Assembly (NCBI GenBank): GCA_013152685.1
Contig: JAADFX010000010.1
Location: 1-36,111, forward strand
DNA length: 36,111 nt
From: Methanobacteriota archaeon
Lineage (GTDB): Archaea; Hydrothermarchaeota; Hydrothermarchaeia; Hydrothermarchaeales; BMS3B
Direction: 5' to 3'
Made by a program: the position numbers and the translations under genes. A model generated the notes under the pieces. The model ran no database searches. It was not told the origin of the DNA and saw nothing but the letters and a program-made list of their open reading frames with translations. Below, in pieces: positions 24,016-33,180 of the stretch (its first letter is position 1; each line of letters starts with the position of its first letter).

Positions 24016-25860
24016 ATGATAGAGTACGCCTGGGTAATTCCGGTGCTTCCAGTCATCTCCTTTCTGATTATTCTGCTCTTTGGAGGCCGCATGAAGGAGG
24101 GCGGCGGCCATGTTGCAGTTGCCTTCGTGGGCATGAGCATGCTCCTCTCCCTGCTCACCATAAGGGACGTCTTCCAGGTGGGCAGGTACGAGAGCGAGGG
24201 CATAGCCTGGCTGGGCATTGAGGCGCTGCGCTTTGGCGTGCTCGTCGACCCCCTGGCGGCGGTTATGCTCTTCGTGGTCAGCTTCGTGGGCTTCCTCATA
24301 GTGGTCTACTCCCTGGGCTACATGCACGGCGATCCGGGGGTGCAGCGCTACTACGCGGAGATAAGCCTCTTCATCGCCAGCATGCTCGCCCTTGTAATTG
24401 CCAACAACCTGGTCTTCCTCTTCATAAGCTGGGAGCTGGTGGGGCTGTGCTCTTACCTGCTCATCGGCTACTGGTACCGCAAGCCGAGTGCGGCGAGCGC
24501 CGCGAAGAAGGCCTTCCTGGTCACCCGCGTGGGCGACATCCTGCTCCTCGCCGGCATACTGGTGCTCTACGCCAACTTCGGCACCCTCAACATGAGTGAG
24601 CTCTTTGAGCTCGCCCCTGCGGCGGTGCCGGCGACCCTGACCCTGGCGTCCCTGCTCCTCTTCGGGGGCGCAGTGGGCAAAAGCGCCCAGTTCCCGCTGC
24701 ACGTGTGGCTTCCCGACGCCATGGAGGGCCCCACCACTGTGAGCGCCCTCATCCACGCCGCCACCATGGTCAAGGCGGGCGTCTACCTGGTTGCCAGAAC
24801 CTACCCACTGTTTACCCCCGAGTCCCTGTTCGTTGTGGCCTGGATAGGGGGCATCACGGCGCTTATTGCCGCGACCATGGCGGTGGTGATGACAGACCTC
24901 AAGCGGGTCATCGCCTACTCCACCGTCTCCCACCTGGGCTTCATGACTCTCGCCCTGGGTGTGGGCGGCTTTGCCGCGGGCATCTTCCACCTGCTCAACC
25001 ACTCCTTCTTCAAGGCGCTGCTCTTCCTTAGCGCGGGCGCGGTGATCCACGCGGTCCACTCCCAGGATATTCGCGACATGGGCGGACTCTGGCGCAGGAT
25101 GCCCATCACCGGCACGGCGTTCTTCATAGGCGCCTGGTCGCTCTCCGGCCTGCCGCCCTGGAGCGGCTTCTGGAGCAAGGACGAGATTCTTGCTTCGGTT
25201 TACGACTACAGCACCGCCCTCTTCGCCGTCGCCGCCCTGGCGGCGCTGCTCAGCGCGGTGTACATCTCCAGGCTGTTCTTCATAGTGTTCACCGGGAAGG
25301 AGAGCGAGGCGGTGAGGCATGCGCACGAGGCGCCCAGGGTTATGACGGTACCGCTCATAATCCTCTCCGTGGGTGCGCTGTTCTCGGGCTTTGTGACCTT
25401 CGCGGGCTTCGGCGAGTTTGTGCTGGGCTCACTGCCGGAGGAGATGGCCGAGAAGCTGGCCCACCACGAGACGAGCTCGCTGGTGGTGCTCCTCTCAATA
25501 GCCCTTGCAGTCGCGGGGATAGGCGTGACGGCTCTGACCTACTTCAAACCTGTGATCTCCGCCGAGCGCGTGCGCACCACCCTTAAACCCCTGCACTCCC
25601 TGCTGGTGCACAGGTACTACCTGGACCACCTCTACCTCTTCTTCGCCACCAGGGTGGTCAGGGACACCAGCACTGTTATCAACGCCGTAGATGCCTACTT
25701 CATAGACGGTGTGGTGAACGGCGTCGGCAGGGTTACCGCCAGGGCAGGTGAGCTCCTGCGCAGGATTCAGACGGGAGTTACCCAGGACTACGCCGCCTGG
25801 CTCCTGCTGGGCGCGAGCCTGCTGCTTATCCTGGCCCGCCTTACAGGAGGTGCTGCGTGA
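24016..25860 (+). CDS. nuoL: Complex I subunit L
   Basis: SWELVGLCSYLLIGYWYRKPSAASAAKKAFLVTRVGDI...WLPDAMEGPTTVSALIHAATMVKAGVYLVART...HSFFKALLFLSAGAVIHAVHSQDIRDMGGL. Confidence 0.95.
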   Translation: MIEYAWVIPVLPVISFLIILLFGGRMKEGGGHVAVAFVGMSMLLSLLTIRDVFQVGRYESEGIAWLGIEALRFGVLVDPLAAVMLFVVSFVGFLIVVYSLGYMHGDPGVQRYYAEISLFIASMLALVIANNLVFLFISWELVGLCSYLLIGYWYRKPSAASAAKKAFLVTRVGDILLLAGILVLYANFGTLNMSELFELAPAAVPATLTLASLLLFGGAVGKSAQFPLHVWLPDAMEGPTTVSALIHAATMVKAGVYLVARTYPLFTPESLFVVAWIGGITALIAATMAVVMTDLKRVIAYSTVSHLGFMTLALGVGGFAAGIFHLLNHSFFKALLFLSAGAVIHAVHSQDIRDMGGLWRRMPITGTAFFIGAWSLSGLPPWSGFWSKDEILASVYDYSTALFAVAALAALLSAVYISRLFFIVFTGKESEAVRHAHEAPRVMTVPLIILSVGALFSGFVTFAGFGEFVLGSLPEEMAEKLAHHETSSLVVLLSIALAVAGIGVTALTYFKPVISAERVRTTLKPLHSLLVHRYYLDHLYLFFATRVVRDTSTVINAVDAYFIDGVVNGVGRVTARAGELLRRIQTGVTQDYAAWLLLGASLLLILARLTGGAA

Positions 25861-27314
25861 TGCTGGCATACCTGGTATTACTTCCGCTGCTGGGAGCTCT
25901 CGGGAGCTACCTGGGAGAGAGGTACGGCCTTGCAAGGGCGCGCTCAGTGGCCCTCGGCACGAGCCTCCTCACAGCCCTGCTTTCAGTGCTCGTGCTGCAG
26001 CGCTATCTCGGCGGTGCCGAGATGTTCCCAGAGCAGTCGCAGGTATGGATATCTGACTTCGGCATAGGCTTCATCCTGGGCGTGGATGCCATGAGCCTCT
26101 CGCTGGTGCTGCTCACCGCCCTCCTGTACGTCGTGGCAGTGCTCGCCTCCTGGAACATATCCACCAATCCCGGCAGGTACTTCGGTCTGCTTATGACCAT
26201 GGAGGCGGGTCTGATGGGCGTATTTCTCGCCCTCGACCTTTTCCTGTTCTACGTGTTCTGGGAGATTGTGCTCATCCCCGCCTTCTTCCTGATAAACGGC
26301 TGGGGAGGTGAGCGACGCAGCTACGCCGCCATGAAGGTGCTCATCTACACCCACCTGGGCAGCCTCTTCATGTTCATAGGCATAATAATGCTCTACCTCA
26401 AGGCGGGGAGCTTCTCCTTCTTTGCCATCTCCGACATGCTCTCAGCTGCGGACGCGGGCTTCAAGAGCCTGGTCTTCCTGCTCCTCTTCGTGGGCTTCGC
26501 CTTCAAGATCCCCCTGGTTCCCTTCCACACCTGGCTCCCCGACGCCTACACTGAGGCGCCCACCCCCGTCACCATCCTGCTGGCGGGGCTGCTCTCCAAG
26601 ATGGGCGCCTACGGTCTGCTCCGCCTGGGCGTCACCCTGCTGCCCGAGACCTTCCAGAGCTACGCCTACGCCATAGCCCTGCTCGCCCTGGTGAGCGTGT
26701 TCTACGCCGCCTTCACTGCCCTCGCCCAGAGGGACATAAAGCGCCTGGTGGCCTTCTCCAGTGTTTCCCACATGGGCTTCCTGGTGCTGGGTATTGCCAG
26801 CTTCGACTTCGTCGGCATAAGCGGTGCCATCTTCCAGATGGTGAGCCACGGCTTAATTGTGGCGCTGCTCTTCTTCCTCACCGGGATGCTCGTGGAGAAG
26901 GTGGGCTCCCGGGAGATACCGCGCCTCGGCGGTCTGATAACAAGGGCGCCCTTCCTGGGCTGGGTGCTGGTGTTCGCGTCCCTGGCCTCTCTGGGCTTAC
27001 CGGGGCTCAGCGGCTTTGTTGCCGAGCTCAGCATACTGCTGGGGCTCTTCAGCACCTACCCCTTCCTGGCCTACCTGGCGGTGCTATCCCTGCCCCTGAC
27101 GGCTGGCTACTACCTCTGGATGCTCCAGCGCAGCACCTTCGGTGCCACCAGTGAGCTGGTGGAGGGGGCGCGGGGTGATGTGCGCTGGCACGAGGCGGTA
27201 CCCGTGCTCCTCCTGGTGGTGCTCATAACGCTGCTCGGACTTTATCCTGCGCCCCTGATGGAGATGATAGGAAGCACTTCCAGAGAGATAGTGGCGCTGA
27301 TAGGAGGTATCTGA
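25857..27314 (+). CDS. nuoM: Complex I subunit M
   Basis: FYVFWEIVLIPAFFLINGWGGERRSYAAMKVLIYTHLGSLFMFIGI...PFHTWLPDAYTEAPTPVTILLAGLLSKMGAYGLLRLGV. Confidence 0.95.
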   Translation: MMLAYLVLLPLLGALGSYLGERYGLARARSVALGTSLLTALLSVLVLQRYLGGAEMFPEQSQVWISDFGIGFILGVDAMSLSLVLLTALLYVVAVLASWNISTNPGRYFGLLMTMEAGLMGVFLALDLFLFYVFWEIVLIPAFFLINGWGGERRSYAAMKVLIYTHLGSLFMFIGIIMLYLKAGSFSFFAISDMLSAADAGFKSLVFLLLFVGFAFKIPLVPFHTWLPDAYTEAPTPVTILLAGLLSKMGAYGLLRLGVTLLPETFQSYAYAIALLALVSVFYAAFTALAQRDIKRLVAFSSVSHMGFLVLGIASFDFVGISGAIFQMVSHGLIVALLFFLTGMLVEKVGSREIPRLGGLITRAPFLGWVLVFASLASLGLPGLSGFVAELSILLGLFSTYPFLAYLAVLSLPLTAGYYLWMLQRSTFGATSELVEGARGDVRWHEAVPVLLLVVLITLLGLYPAPLMEMIGSTSREIVALIGGI

Positions 27315-27315
27315 G

Positions 27316-28779
27316 ATGCTGGAGTTGCTGCTACCCGAGCTGGTAATCGCCATCTTCGCCCTGGCGGTGATCTTCATCGACATGACGCTGCGCGAGGATG
27401 ACAAGGAGTTTCTGGGCTACCTCAGCCTCTTAGGTCTCGTGGTGGCCCTCGCCCTGGTGCTGATGCAGGCTAAGTCGGCATACACCTCCCAGCTGCTGGA
27501 TGCGGGTGTGCTCTCGGACCTTATAAGGCTCGACCTCTTCGCCATCTTCTTCAAGCTGGTGTTCCTCCTGGTGGCGCTTCTGGTGGTGCTCGGCTCCCTG
27601 GACGCCACCAGGAAGGACAGGTACAAGGGTGAGTACTACTCGCTGATGCTCCTCTCCACCCTGGGCATGATGTTCGCCGCCATGGCGGTGGACCTGGTGC
27701 TGATTTTTGTGGCGGTGGAGCTCGCGAGCATCGCCACCTTCGCCCTTGCGGCGTACCGCAAGAACCGCCGCACCACAGAGGCGGCGATGAAGTACTTCGT
27801 GATAGGCGCCTTCTCCTCGGGTTTGATAGTCTTCGGAATGTCCCTGCTCTACGGCTTAAGCGGCAGCACCAACCTCTACGAGATAGCGACTGCCCTCCCC
27901 GGTGCGGGTGAGCTGTACTGGGTGATGGTGCTCGGGGTTGTGTTCCTCATCGCCGGCTTTGGCTACAAGGTGGCGGCGGTGCCCTTCCACATGTGGGCCC
28001 CGGACACCTACCACGGGGCTGCATCCCCGGTTAGCGCCTTCCTCGCGGCAGCCACCAAGAAGATGGCCTTCGTCGCCCTGCTGCGCATCTTTGTGGTGGG
28101 CCTCTCGACGCCCGCCCTGCTCCAGGACTGGGCGCTGCTCTTCGGCGTGCTCGCCGCGGTAACCATGACGCTGGGCAATGTGGTTGCCCTGGCGCAGAGG
28201 AACATAAAGCGCATGCTCGCCTACTCCAGCATAGGCCAGGCGGGGTATGTGCTCATAATATTCGCCCTCCTCGCCTCGGAGGCAGACGTCAGCCTGAGCG
28301 TGGGTGCAGGCCTGCTCCACATCCTGACCCATGCCATAATGAAGGGCGGCGCCTTCCTTGCGGTGGCTGCGGCCAGCTACTACGCCATAGGCTCCGAGCT
28401 TGAGGACTTCTCCAACCTGGGCAGGCGCCTCCCGCTGACGGCGCTGGCGATGACCATCTTCCTCCTCTCCCTGGCGGGGATACCCTTCTTCGCAGGCTTT
28501 GTTAGCAAGTTCATGATCCTCACCGCCAGCGTGGCCGCGGGCGGCTTCTACCTCTTCCTGGGCATCCTCCTGGTAATCAACAGCGTGGTCTCCCTCTACT
28601 ACTACGCCCGGGTGATACGCTACATGTACTTCTCCGACAGGGAGGTGAAGCGCGAACGCGAGCCCAGGCTCCTGGCGGCAGCCCTGCTGATAGCCGCCTT
28701 CTTGGTGGTCTACATAGGCGTATTCCCCGACGCCTTCGTCTCCCTCTCCCTCAGCGCCGCCAGCAGCCTGTTCTCCTAG
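27316..28779 (+). CDS. nuoN: Complex I subunit N
   Basis: AAVPFHMWAPDTYHGAASPVSAFLAAATKKMAFVALLRIF...MLAYSSIGQAGYVL; last gene of the operon. Confidence 0.94.
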   Translation: MLELLLPELVIAIFALAVIFIDMTLREDDKEFLGYLSLLGLVVALALVLMQAKSAYTSQLLDAGVLSDLIRLDLFAIFFKLVFLLVALLVVLGSLDATRKDRYKGEYYSLMLLSTLGMMFAAMAVDLVLIFVAVELASIATFALAAYRKNRRTTEAAMKYFVIGAFSSGLIVFGMSLLYGLSGSTNLYEIATALPGAGELYWVMVLGVVFLIAGFGYKVAAVPFHMWAPDTYHGAASPVSAFLAAATKKMAFVALLRIFVVGLSTPALLQDWALLFGVLAAVTMTLGNVVALAQRNIKRMLAYSSIGQAGYVLIIFALLASEADVSLSVGAGLLHILTHAIMKGGAFLAVAAASYYAIGSELEDFSNLGRRLPLTALAMTIFLLSLAGIPFFAGFVSKFMILTASVAAGGFYLFLGILLVINSVVSLYYYARVIRYMYFSDREVKREREPRLLAAALLIAAFLVVYIGVFPDAFVSLSLSAASSLFS

Positions 28780-31154
28780 AACCACCTGCTCAGGCTGGTC
28801 TGGGTGATGCCCTCTTTCAGGTAGTCCCGGGTGTAGCCTATCGCCTCGAAGATGCGCTGTATCGCGGGCAGGATCTGATTGTCTATGTAGTACTCCGGGT
28901 CGTAGTCCTCCAGCCTTGCGAACTCCACCGGAGTGGCGCGCTGTGATATCCCCTTTGTGCCCTTGGTTATTATGTAACCTATAATCATCCCGGGCGCCAC
29001 CTCCCTGCCGCGCTCCTTGAGCTTCTGCGCCGCCACCACGTGTGGTTCAAGGCTCTTGTAGCTCTTTATCCGCTTTGTGAGCTGGGTGTAGATGGTTATG
29101 TCCTCCAGGCTAACGCGGCGCTGGCGTATTCGCTCAATCACATCGCGCACCAGCCTGGCGGCCTTCTCGGGGTCAGCCTCCTCCAGCAGGATGCGGAGCA
29201 CCTCCTTCTGGGTCTCTCTCGCTATGGGCGCCCAGTCGCGGCGCACAAACTCGAGGCCCTTGACCACCATCTTCCCGTCCTCGCTGAGCAGCGCATACCT
29301 CTTCTTTGTGACGAAGAGCCCCCTCCTGTAGAAGCCCTCAAACTCCAGCTCAATTATGCCAGGCATGCTCTCGTTGACCTTCTGGAGGAACTTCTGCGCG
29401 AGCTCGCGCTTCTCGGGCGGTATAACGACGAAGAGCGAGTCGGTGTCGCCGTACACCACCTCCAGCTTGAACTCCTCCTCGGCGATGCGCATGACCTGCT
29501 TGATGTACATTCTCGCAAAGGCTGCCACGCTCTCGGCGCACTCGCGGCGGTACCACCTGGCGCGGGGGTAGCCCATGTAGCCGTAGAAGGAGTTGGCCAG
29601 AATCTTGAGCGCCTTCTCGGCGAAGCTCAGGGTTCTCCTCCTGTCCCCCTCGCTCCTCTTCAGCTCCCGCTTTATCTCTGCTCTCCTCCGGATAAGCTCC
29701 TTCAGAATCGCCGGGATGAAGCCCTCCCTCTCCAGGGAGAAGCAGTACTCAAGCTCCGGAGCGCGGTTCTCCTCGCAGTTGCCCACAATCAGCGTGCTCG
29801 GGTCTATGTTGTGGCTCACTATTATGCTTGGATACAGGCTGCGGAAGTCGAACACGGCTATGTGCTCCACCAGCCCGCGCTTCGGCTCCCGCACGTAGCC
29901 CCCGGCGTAGGTGGCCCTCGCTCTGGCGGCGTACTCCTCTCCGGCGGGGTGGTTGGGAATCAGCTCCCCGCGCGGTGTGGCGTAGCGCATGAGCAGCCAC
30001 TCCACCAGCTGCCCGGAGGTCATCCTGGCCACGTCGTTGAGGCTCTGCCCCACTATCGTGGAAAGCTCGCAGTAGAGAGGCAGGAACTTCTCCGCCAGCG
30101 CCAGGGTTACGCGCGCATCCTCCAGCGCATACCTTGCAAGAAGGGCGCGCTTCTCCCCGCCTTCATCCCAGTAGGTGAAGAGCCTCTCCCCGTCCAGCTT
30201 CTCCTTCTTTATGCCCAGGAGCTCCTCCACCACGCTCTCCAGCACGTAGCTGTTGAGCTTCACGTGCCGCCTCACGATGGGGTAGAGGTCCACGTGGGCT
30301 CTCCCCCTGATTCTCGCCTCGGGTAGCGCGCCCCGCCTGCTCACCTCCAGCTCCGCGTCCAGCCGTCCCAGGGGCAGGGAGATGCCCAGCTTCTTCAGCC
30401 TGTCGCGGATGTAGGGGAAGTCGAAGCTGTCGGTGTTGTAGCCCACGATAACATCGTAGTCGCCCTCTTTAATGAGCTCCGCAAACCTGAGCAGCATCTC
30501 CTTCTCGTCCTGCAGCACCTCCACCTGCTCGAGGCCCTGGACCTCCCTCCAGGTGAGCACCTTCTCCACGCCGTCGCTGGTGGCGACGCTTATCATTATT
30601 ATCTCATCCTTGCTGCTGCGAGGCGCCCCCTTGGGGTTGTACACCTCTATGTCCACCGCCGCCACCCTGAGCTCCGGGGGCTCCTCCTCCAGCTGCTCCA
30701 CACCGCGGAGCAGTGCTCTTCCGTCCCTCTCCTCCACCTCCAGGCGCAGCCAGGTGAGGGGCTTTATTCCGCGGTCTATCAGGTAGCGCCTCACAAAGAG
30801 GATGTCGTGCTCCAGTATCAGGTCCACGCCCTCCACCCGGCGTATCCGCTCCCTTATCCTGGGCACATCCTGGGGGTGGCTAACAGTAATGCGCAGCGCC
30901 ACCCTGGGCGTGCCGAAGAGCCTCTTCTCCTCTATCTCCACCTTCTGAATTGCCTCCGCCGCCCCGGAGGCGAGTATCCTCTCCTTAACCCTCTCCGGCT
31001 CATCCCCGGGAAGCGCGTAGAAGTAGGGCGAGAAGGAGTCGTCGTAAACAACGAAGCTCCCCTCCTCCCCCCTGAGGAAGAGGCGGATGAGCGCGCGGCC
31101 TTCCACAGTCTCGTAGTCGGCGTCTATCAGGAAGCCCTTCAGGATACGGGGCAT
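28776..31154 (-). CDS. Family B DNA polymerase with 3'-5' exonuclease motifs
   Basis: Exo I VAAVDIEVYNP, Exo II IVGYNTDSFDFPYI, Exo III RYALEDARVT; Pol motifs DFRSLYPSIIVSHNIDPSTL, KILANSFYGYMGY, VYGDTDSLFV. No intein interrupts the motifs. TATA-like TTTTTTTATACC at about 31176-31186. Confidence 0.96.
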   Translation of the reverse strand: MPRILKGFLIDADYETVEGRALIRLFLRGEEGSFVVYDDSFSPYFYALPGDEPERVKERILASGAAEAIQKVEIEEKRLFGTPRVALRITVSHPQDVPRIRERIRRVEGVDLILEHDILFVRRYLIDRGIKPLTWLRLEVEERDGRALLRGVEQLEEEPPELRVAAVDIEVYNPKGAPRSSKDEIIMISVATSDGVEKVLTWREVQGLEQVEVLQDEKEMLLRFAELIKEGDYDVIVGYNTDSFDFPYIRDRLKKLGISLPLGRLDAELEVSRRGALPEARIRGRAHVDLYPIVRRHVKLNSYVLESVVEELLGIKKEKLDGERLFTYWDEGGEKRALLARYALEDARVTLALAEKFLPLYCELSTIVGQSLNDVARMTSGQLVEWLLMRYATPRGELIPNHPAGEEYAARARATYAGGYVREPKRGLVEHIAVFDFRSLYPSIIVSHNIDPSTLIVGNCEENRAPELEYCFSLEREGFIPAILKELIRRRAEIKRELKRSEGDRRRTLSFAEKALKILANSFYGYMGYPRARWYRRECAESVAAFARMYIKQVMRIAEEEFKLEVVYGDTDSLFVVIPPEKRELAQKFLQKVNESMPGIIELEFEGFYRRGLFVTKKRYALLSEDGKMVVKGLEFVRRDWAPIARETQKEVLRILLEEADPEKAARLVRDVIERIRQRRVSLEDITIYTQLTKRIKSYKSLEPHVVAAQKLKERGREVAPGMIIGYIITKGTKGISQRATPVEFARLEDYDPEYYIDNQILPAIQRIFEAIGYTRDYLKEGITQTSLSRWF

Positions 31155-31202
31155 AGAATAACTATGGCAGTGCAGGTATAAAAAAAGTGGGGGAGGCCCC
31201 TT

Positions 31203-31472
31203 TCACTTGGCCAGGGTTATCTCCATGCTGGACACGTTGATGGTACTCCCGTCCTCCCTGGTTATAGTCTCTGTTCCAATCTCTATGTTCTTCACCTTGA
31301 CCTCGGGCATGAAGCGGTTTCTGACTATCTCTGCGGTGTCCACCGCCCTGGAGATTGCCTGGCCCCTCGCCTTGATTGTAACCTCATTTGCGGTGTTCAG
31401 CTGGGTGGTCACAGCCAGAACGTAGTTCATCACGGGCTTGTTGCCGATATAAACGACGTTGTCCTCGCTCAT
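31203..31472 (-). CDS. alba: Alba family chromatin protein
   Basis: [64 protein letters not shown]; start MSEDN at 31472 with AAGGAGGAGGT upstream and TATA CTATTTAAATC. Confidence 0.96.
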   Translation of the reverse strand: MSEDNVVYIGNKPVMNYVLAVTTQLNTANEVTIKARGQAISRAVDTAEIVRNRFMPEVKVKNIEIGTETITREDGSTINVSSMEITLAK

Positions 31473-31524
31473 GCTATCTACCTCCTCCTTACACATAGGA
31501 GCGGGAGATTTAAATAGATTTCGA

Positions 31525-32007
31525 CTATCCCCGCCTTCTCTCCTCGTAGCTCCTCAGCGCACCCCGGGCGTACTGCAGGAACGCGTCCCTGGGCACGTAG
31601 CCCATCACCCGCTCTATCACCTGGCCGTTCTCGTCGGTGAAGATAATCGCCGGCGGGTACTGCACCCCGTACTTCGGCGGAACCTCCTTGTCCCTGTCTA
31701 TGTTTATGGCCACCAGCACGAAGCGCTCCGTGAGCAGGGAGTTCACCTCGGGGTCGGGGTAGACCTCATCGTGGAGGCGCTTGCAGAACTTGCACCAGGT
31801 GGCCCAGAAGTAAAGAACCACCGGCTTCTGCTCCTGCCTGGCCTTCTCCAGCCCCGCCTCGTAGGAGTTGAGCCAGACCAGGTTTCCCACGTAGGTGTAG
31901 TTCTTGTCGCTCACCACGGGGGTGGTCTTGGCTGAGAGCACTGCGAAAGCCACAATTGCAAGCAGCGCGGCGAGGGTTATCAGGGTCTTGGGGTTTTTTG
32001 TGTCCAT
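31525..32007 (-). CDS. Membrane-anchored thioredoxin-fold protein (CKFC active site)
   Basis: N-terminal hydrophobic anchor; [79 protein letters not shown]. Confidence 0.9.
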   Translation of the reverse strand: MDTKNPKTLITLAALLAIVAFAVLSAKTTPVVSDKNYTYVGNLVWLNSYEAGLEKARQEQKPVVLYFWATWCKFCKRLHDEVYPDPEVNSLLTERFVLVAINIDRDKEVPPKYGVQYPPAIIFTDENGQVIERVMGYVPRDAFLQYARGALRSYEERRRG

Positions 32008-32016
32008 CCATCCACC

Positions 32017-32484
32017 TCACGAGGGCCAGGGTGTGGGCGTCGGGTCGGCGTACCTTCCCGCATATTTCGCGTCGATTGTAGCACGGATCTCCTGGAGGGA
32101 GTAGCCCCTGCGGTACATCTCGTAGCTCTCCAGCATCTCGTCAACGCAGATGAAGCAGTTTGCTCCGTGCGAGGTAAACCGCCCGTCGTCGCTCAGGAAG
32201 CAGTTGTACAGGCTTTTGTGCCCGGTGGGGAACTGCTCACTGCGCACGTCCTTGCAGCCGCAGTAGCAGGGCACCGCCCTGCCTATCTCAGGGTAGGCGA
32301 CGGCTATCCTGTAGGCGGTGAGCACCCTTTCATTTTTGTAGGCGTAGTCAGGAAGCTGAACCCTGGGAAGCTCCTCCTCCCCGTCCTTCGTGGCGAAGTA
32401 CACAAGCGTTCCGGCGATTACCACCAGCGACAGAATCAGCGCCGGATTTCTCTGCCTCTTCCGGGGCTTCCTCCTCTTCACCAT
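32017..32484 (-). CDS. PCYCGC-motif protein, membrane-anchored
   Basis: KRRKPRKRQRNPALILSLVVIAGTLVYFATKDG anchor; AVPCYCGCKDVRSEQFPTGHKSLYNCFLSDDGRFTSHGANCFICVDEMLESYEMYRRGYSLQEIRATIDAKY. Confidence 0.88.
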   Translation of the reverse strand: MVKRRKPRKRQRNPALILSLVVIAGTLVYFATKDGEEELPRVQLPDYAYKNERVLTAYRIAVAYPEIGRAVPCYCGCKDVRSEQFPTGHKSLYNCFLSDDGRFTSHGANCFICVDEMLESYEMYRRGYSLQEIRATIDAKYAGRYADPTPTPWPS

Positions 32485-32532
32485 CTTATCCCTCTCCAGC
32501 GGACTAACTTAACCTTGTCAACTCTTTCGAAA

Positions 32533-32814
32533 CTACCTGGTGCTGATGTAGAGGAGCACCACCAGCGCTACCGTCTCAAAGGCCGACGCGAGCGCATGGT
32601 AGGGCTCGAAGGGGCACACGTCGTAGCCTGAGAAGAGGTAGAATATGCTGGGGCAGGACAGGAGGGCGTTTATGAAGAGCACCACCGCGAAGATAACCAG
32701 CCCCAGGGTAAAGGTGGAGCGCACCTTCCTGTAGTCCTGCAGGTAGAGGTAGATTAGGATTATCAGAAGCACCATGTTCAGAAAGTTTGAGACGGTGTAG
32801 ATGGCGTGGAACAT
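32533..32814 (-). CDS. 93-aa three-helix membrane protein
   Basis: MFHAIYTVSNFLNMVLLIILIYLYLQDYRKVRSTFTLGLVIFAVVLFINALLSCPSIFYLFSGYDVCPFEPYHALASAFETVALVVLLYISTR. Confidence 0.8.
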   Translation of the reverse strand: MFHAIYTVSNFLNMVLLIILIYLYLQDYRKVRSTFTLGLVIFAVVLFINALLSCPSIFYLFSGYDVCPFEPYHALASAFETVALVVLLYISTR

Positions 32815-32823
32815 ACCTTCAAC

Positions 32824-33123
32824 TCACCTCCCTTTCTTTAACTTGCTTTTCCCAATTTTGCTCCAGATTTCTTCAAGCACGTGGATATTCTCCTCCATCT
32901 GCGGTGACAGAAAGTAGAGCCTCCCATACCTCTCACCCCTGGCAACAATTATCCTGTTCTTCTGGAGAACGCGCAGGTGGTGGCGCACAGTCTTGTAGTC
33001 AACACCCAGCTCCCGGGTGAGCTGATTGGCGTTGTAGGGGCGCTGCTTAAGTAGCCTGAGTATCATTGCACGGGTCTCTCCTCCCCGTGTGCCGGCGAGA
33101 AGCCACCAGAGAAGCCTTTTCAT
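32824..33123 (-). CDS. Winged-helix (ArsR-like) transcriptional regulator
   Basis: GGETRAMILRLLKQRPYNANQLTRELGVDYKTVRHHLRVLQKNRIIVARGERYGRLYFLSPQM. Confidence 0.9.
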   Translation of the reverse strand: MKRLLWWLLAGTRGGETRAMILRLLKQRPYNANQLTRELGVDYKTVRHHLRVLQKNRIIVARGERYGRLYFLSPQMEENIHVLEEIWSKIGKSKLKKGR

Positions 33124-33180
33124 TGGATATCGAATGTTTTTTCAGGCTTAAAAGTTTTTCACCCCGTGGAGCGGCACACC

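Noticed and set aside
23995-25326. 443-aa minus-strand ORF antisense to nuoL
   Set aside because: His/Gly/Glu-rich shadow of a membrane-protein gene; no recognisable domain.
28776-28779. nuoN and polB stop codons share the palindrome CTAG
   Set aside because: A curious convergent 4-bp overlap but readily explained by gene packing.
29040-30326. 428-aa plus-strand ORF antisense to PolB
   Set aside because: Shadow ORF; PolB motifs occupy the opposite strand.
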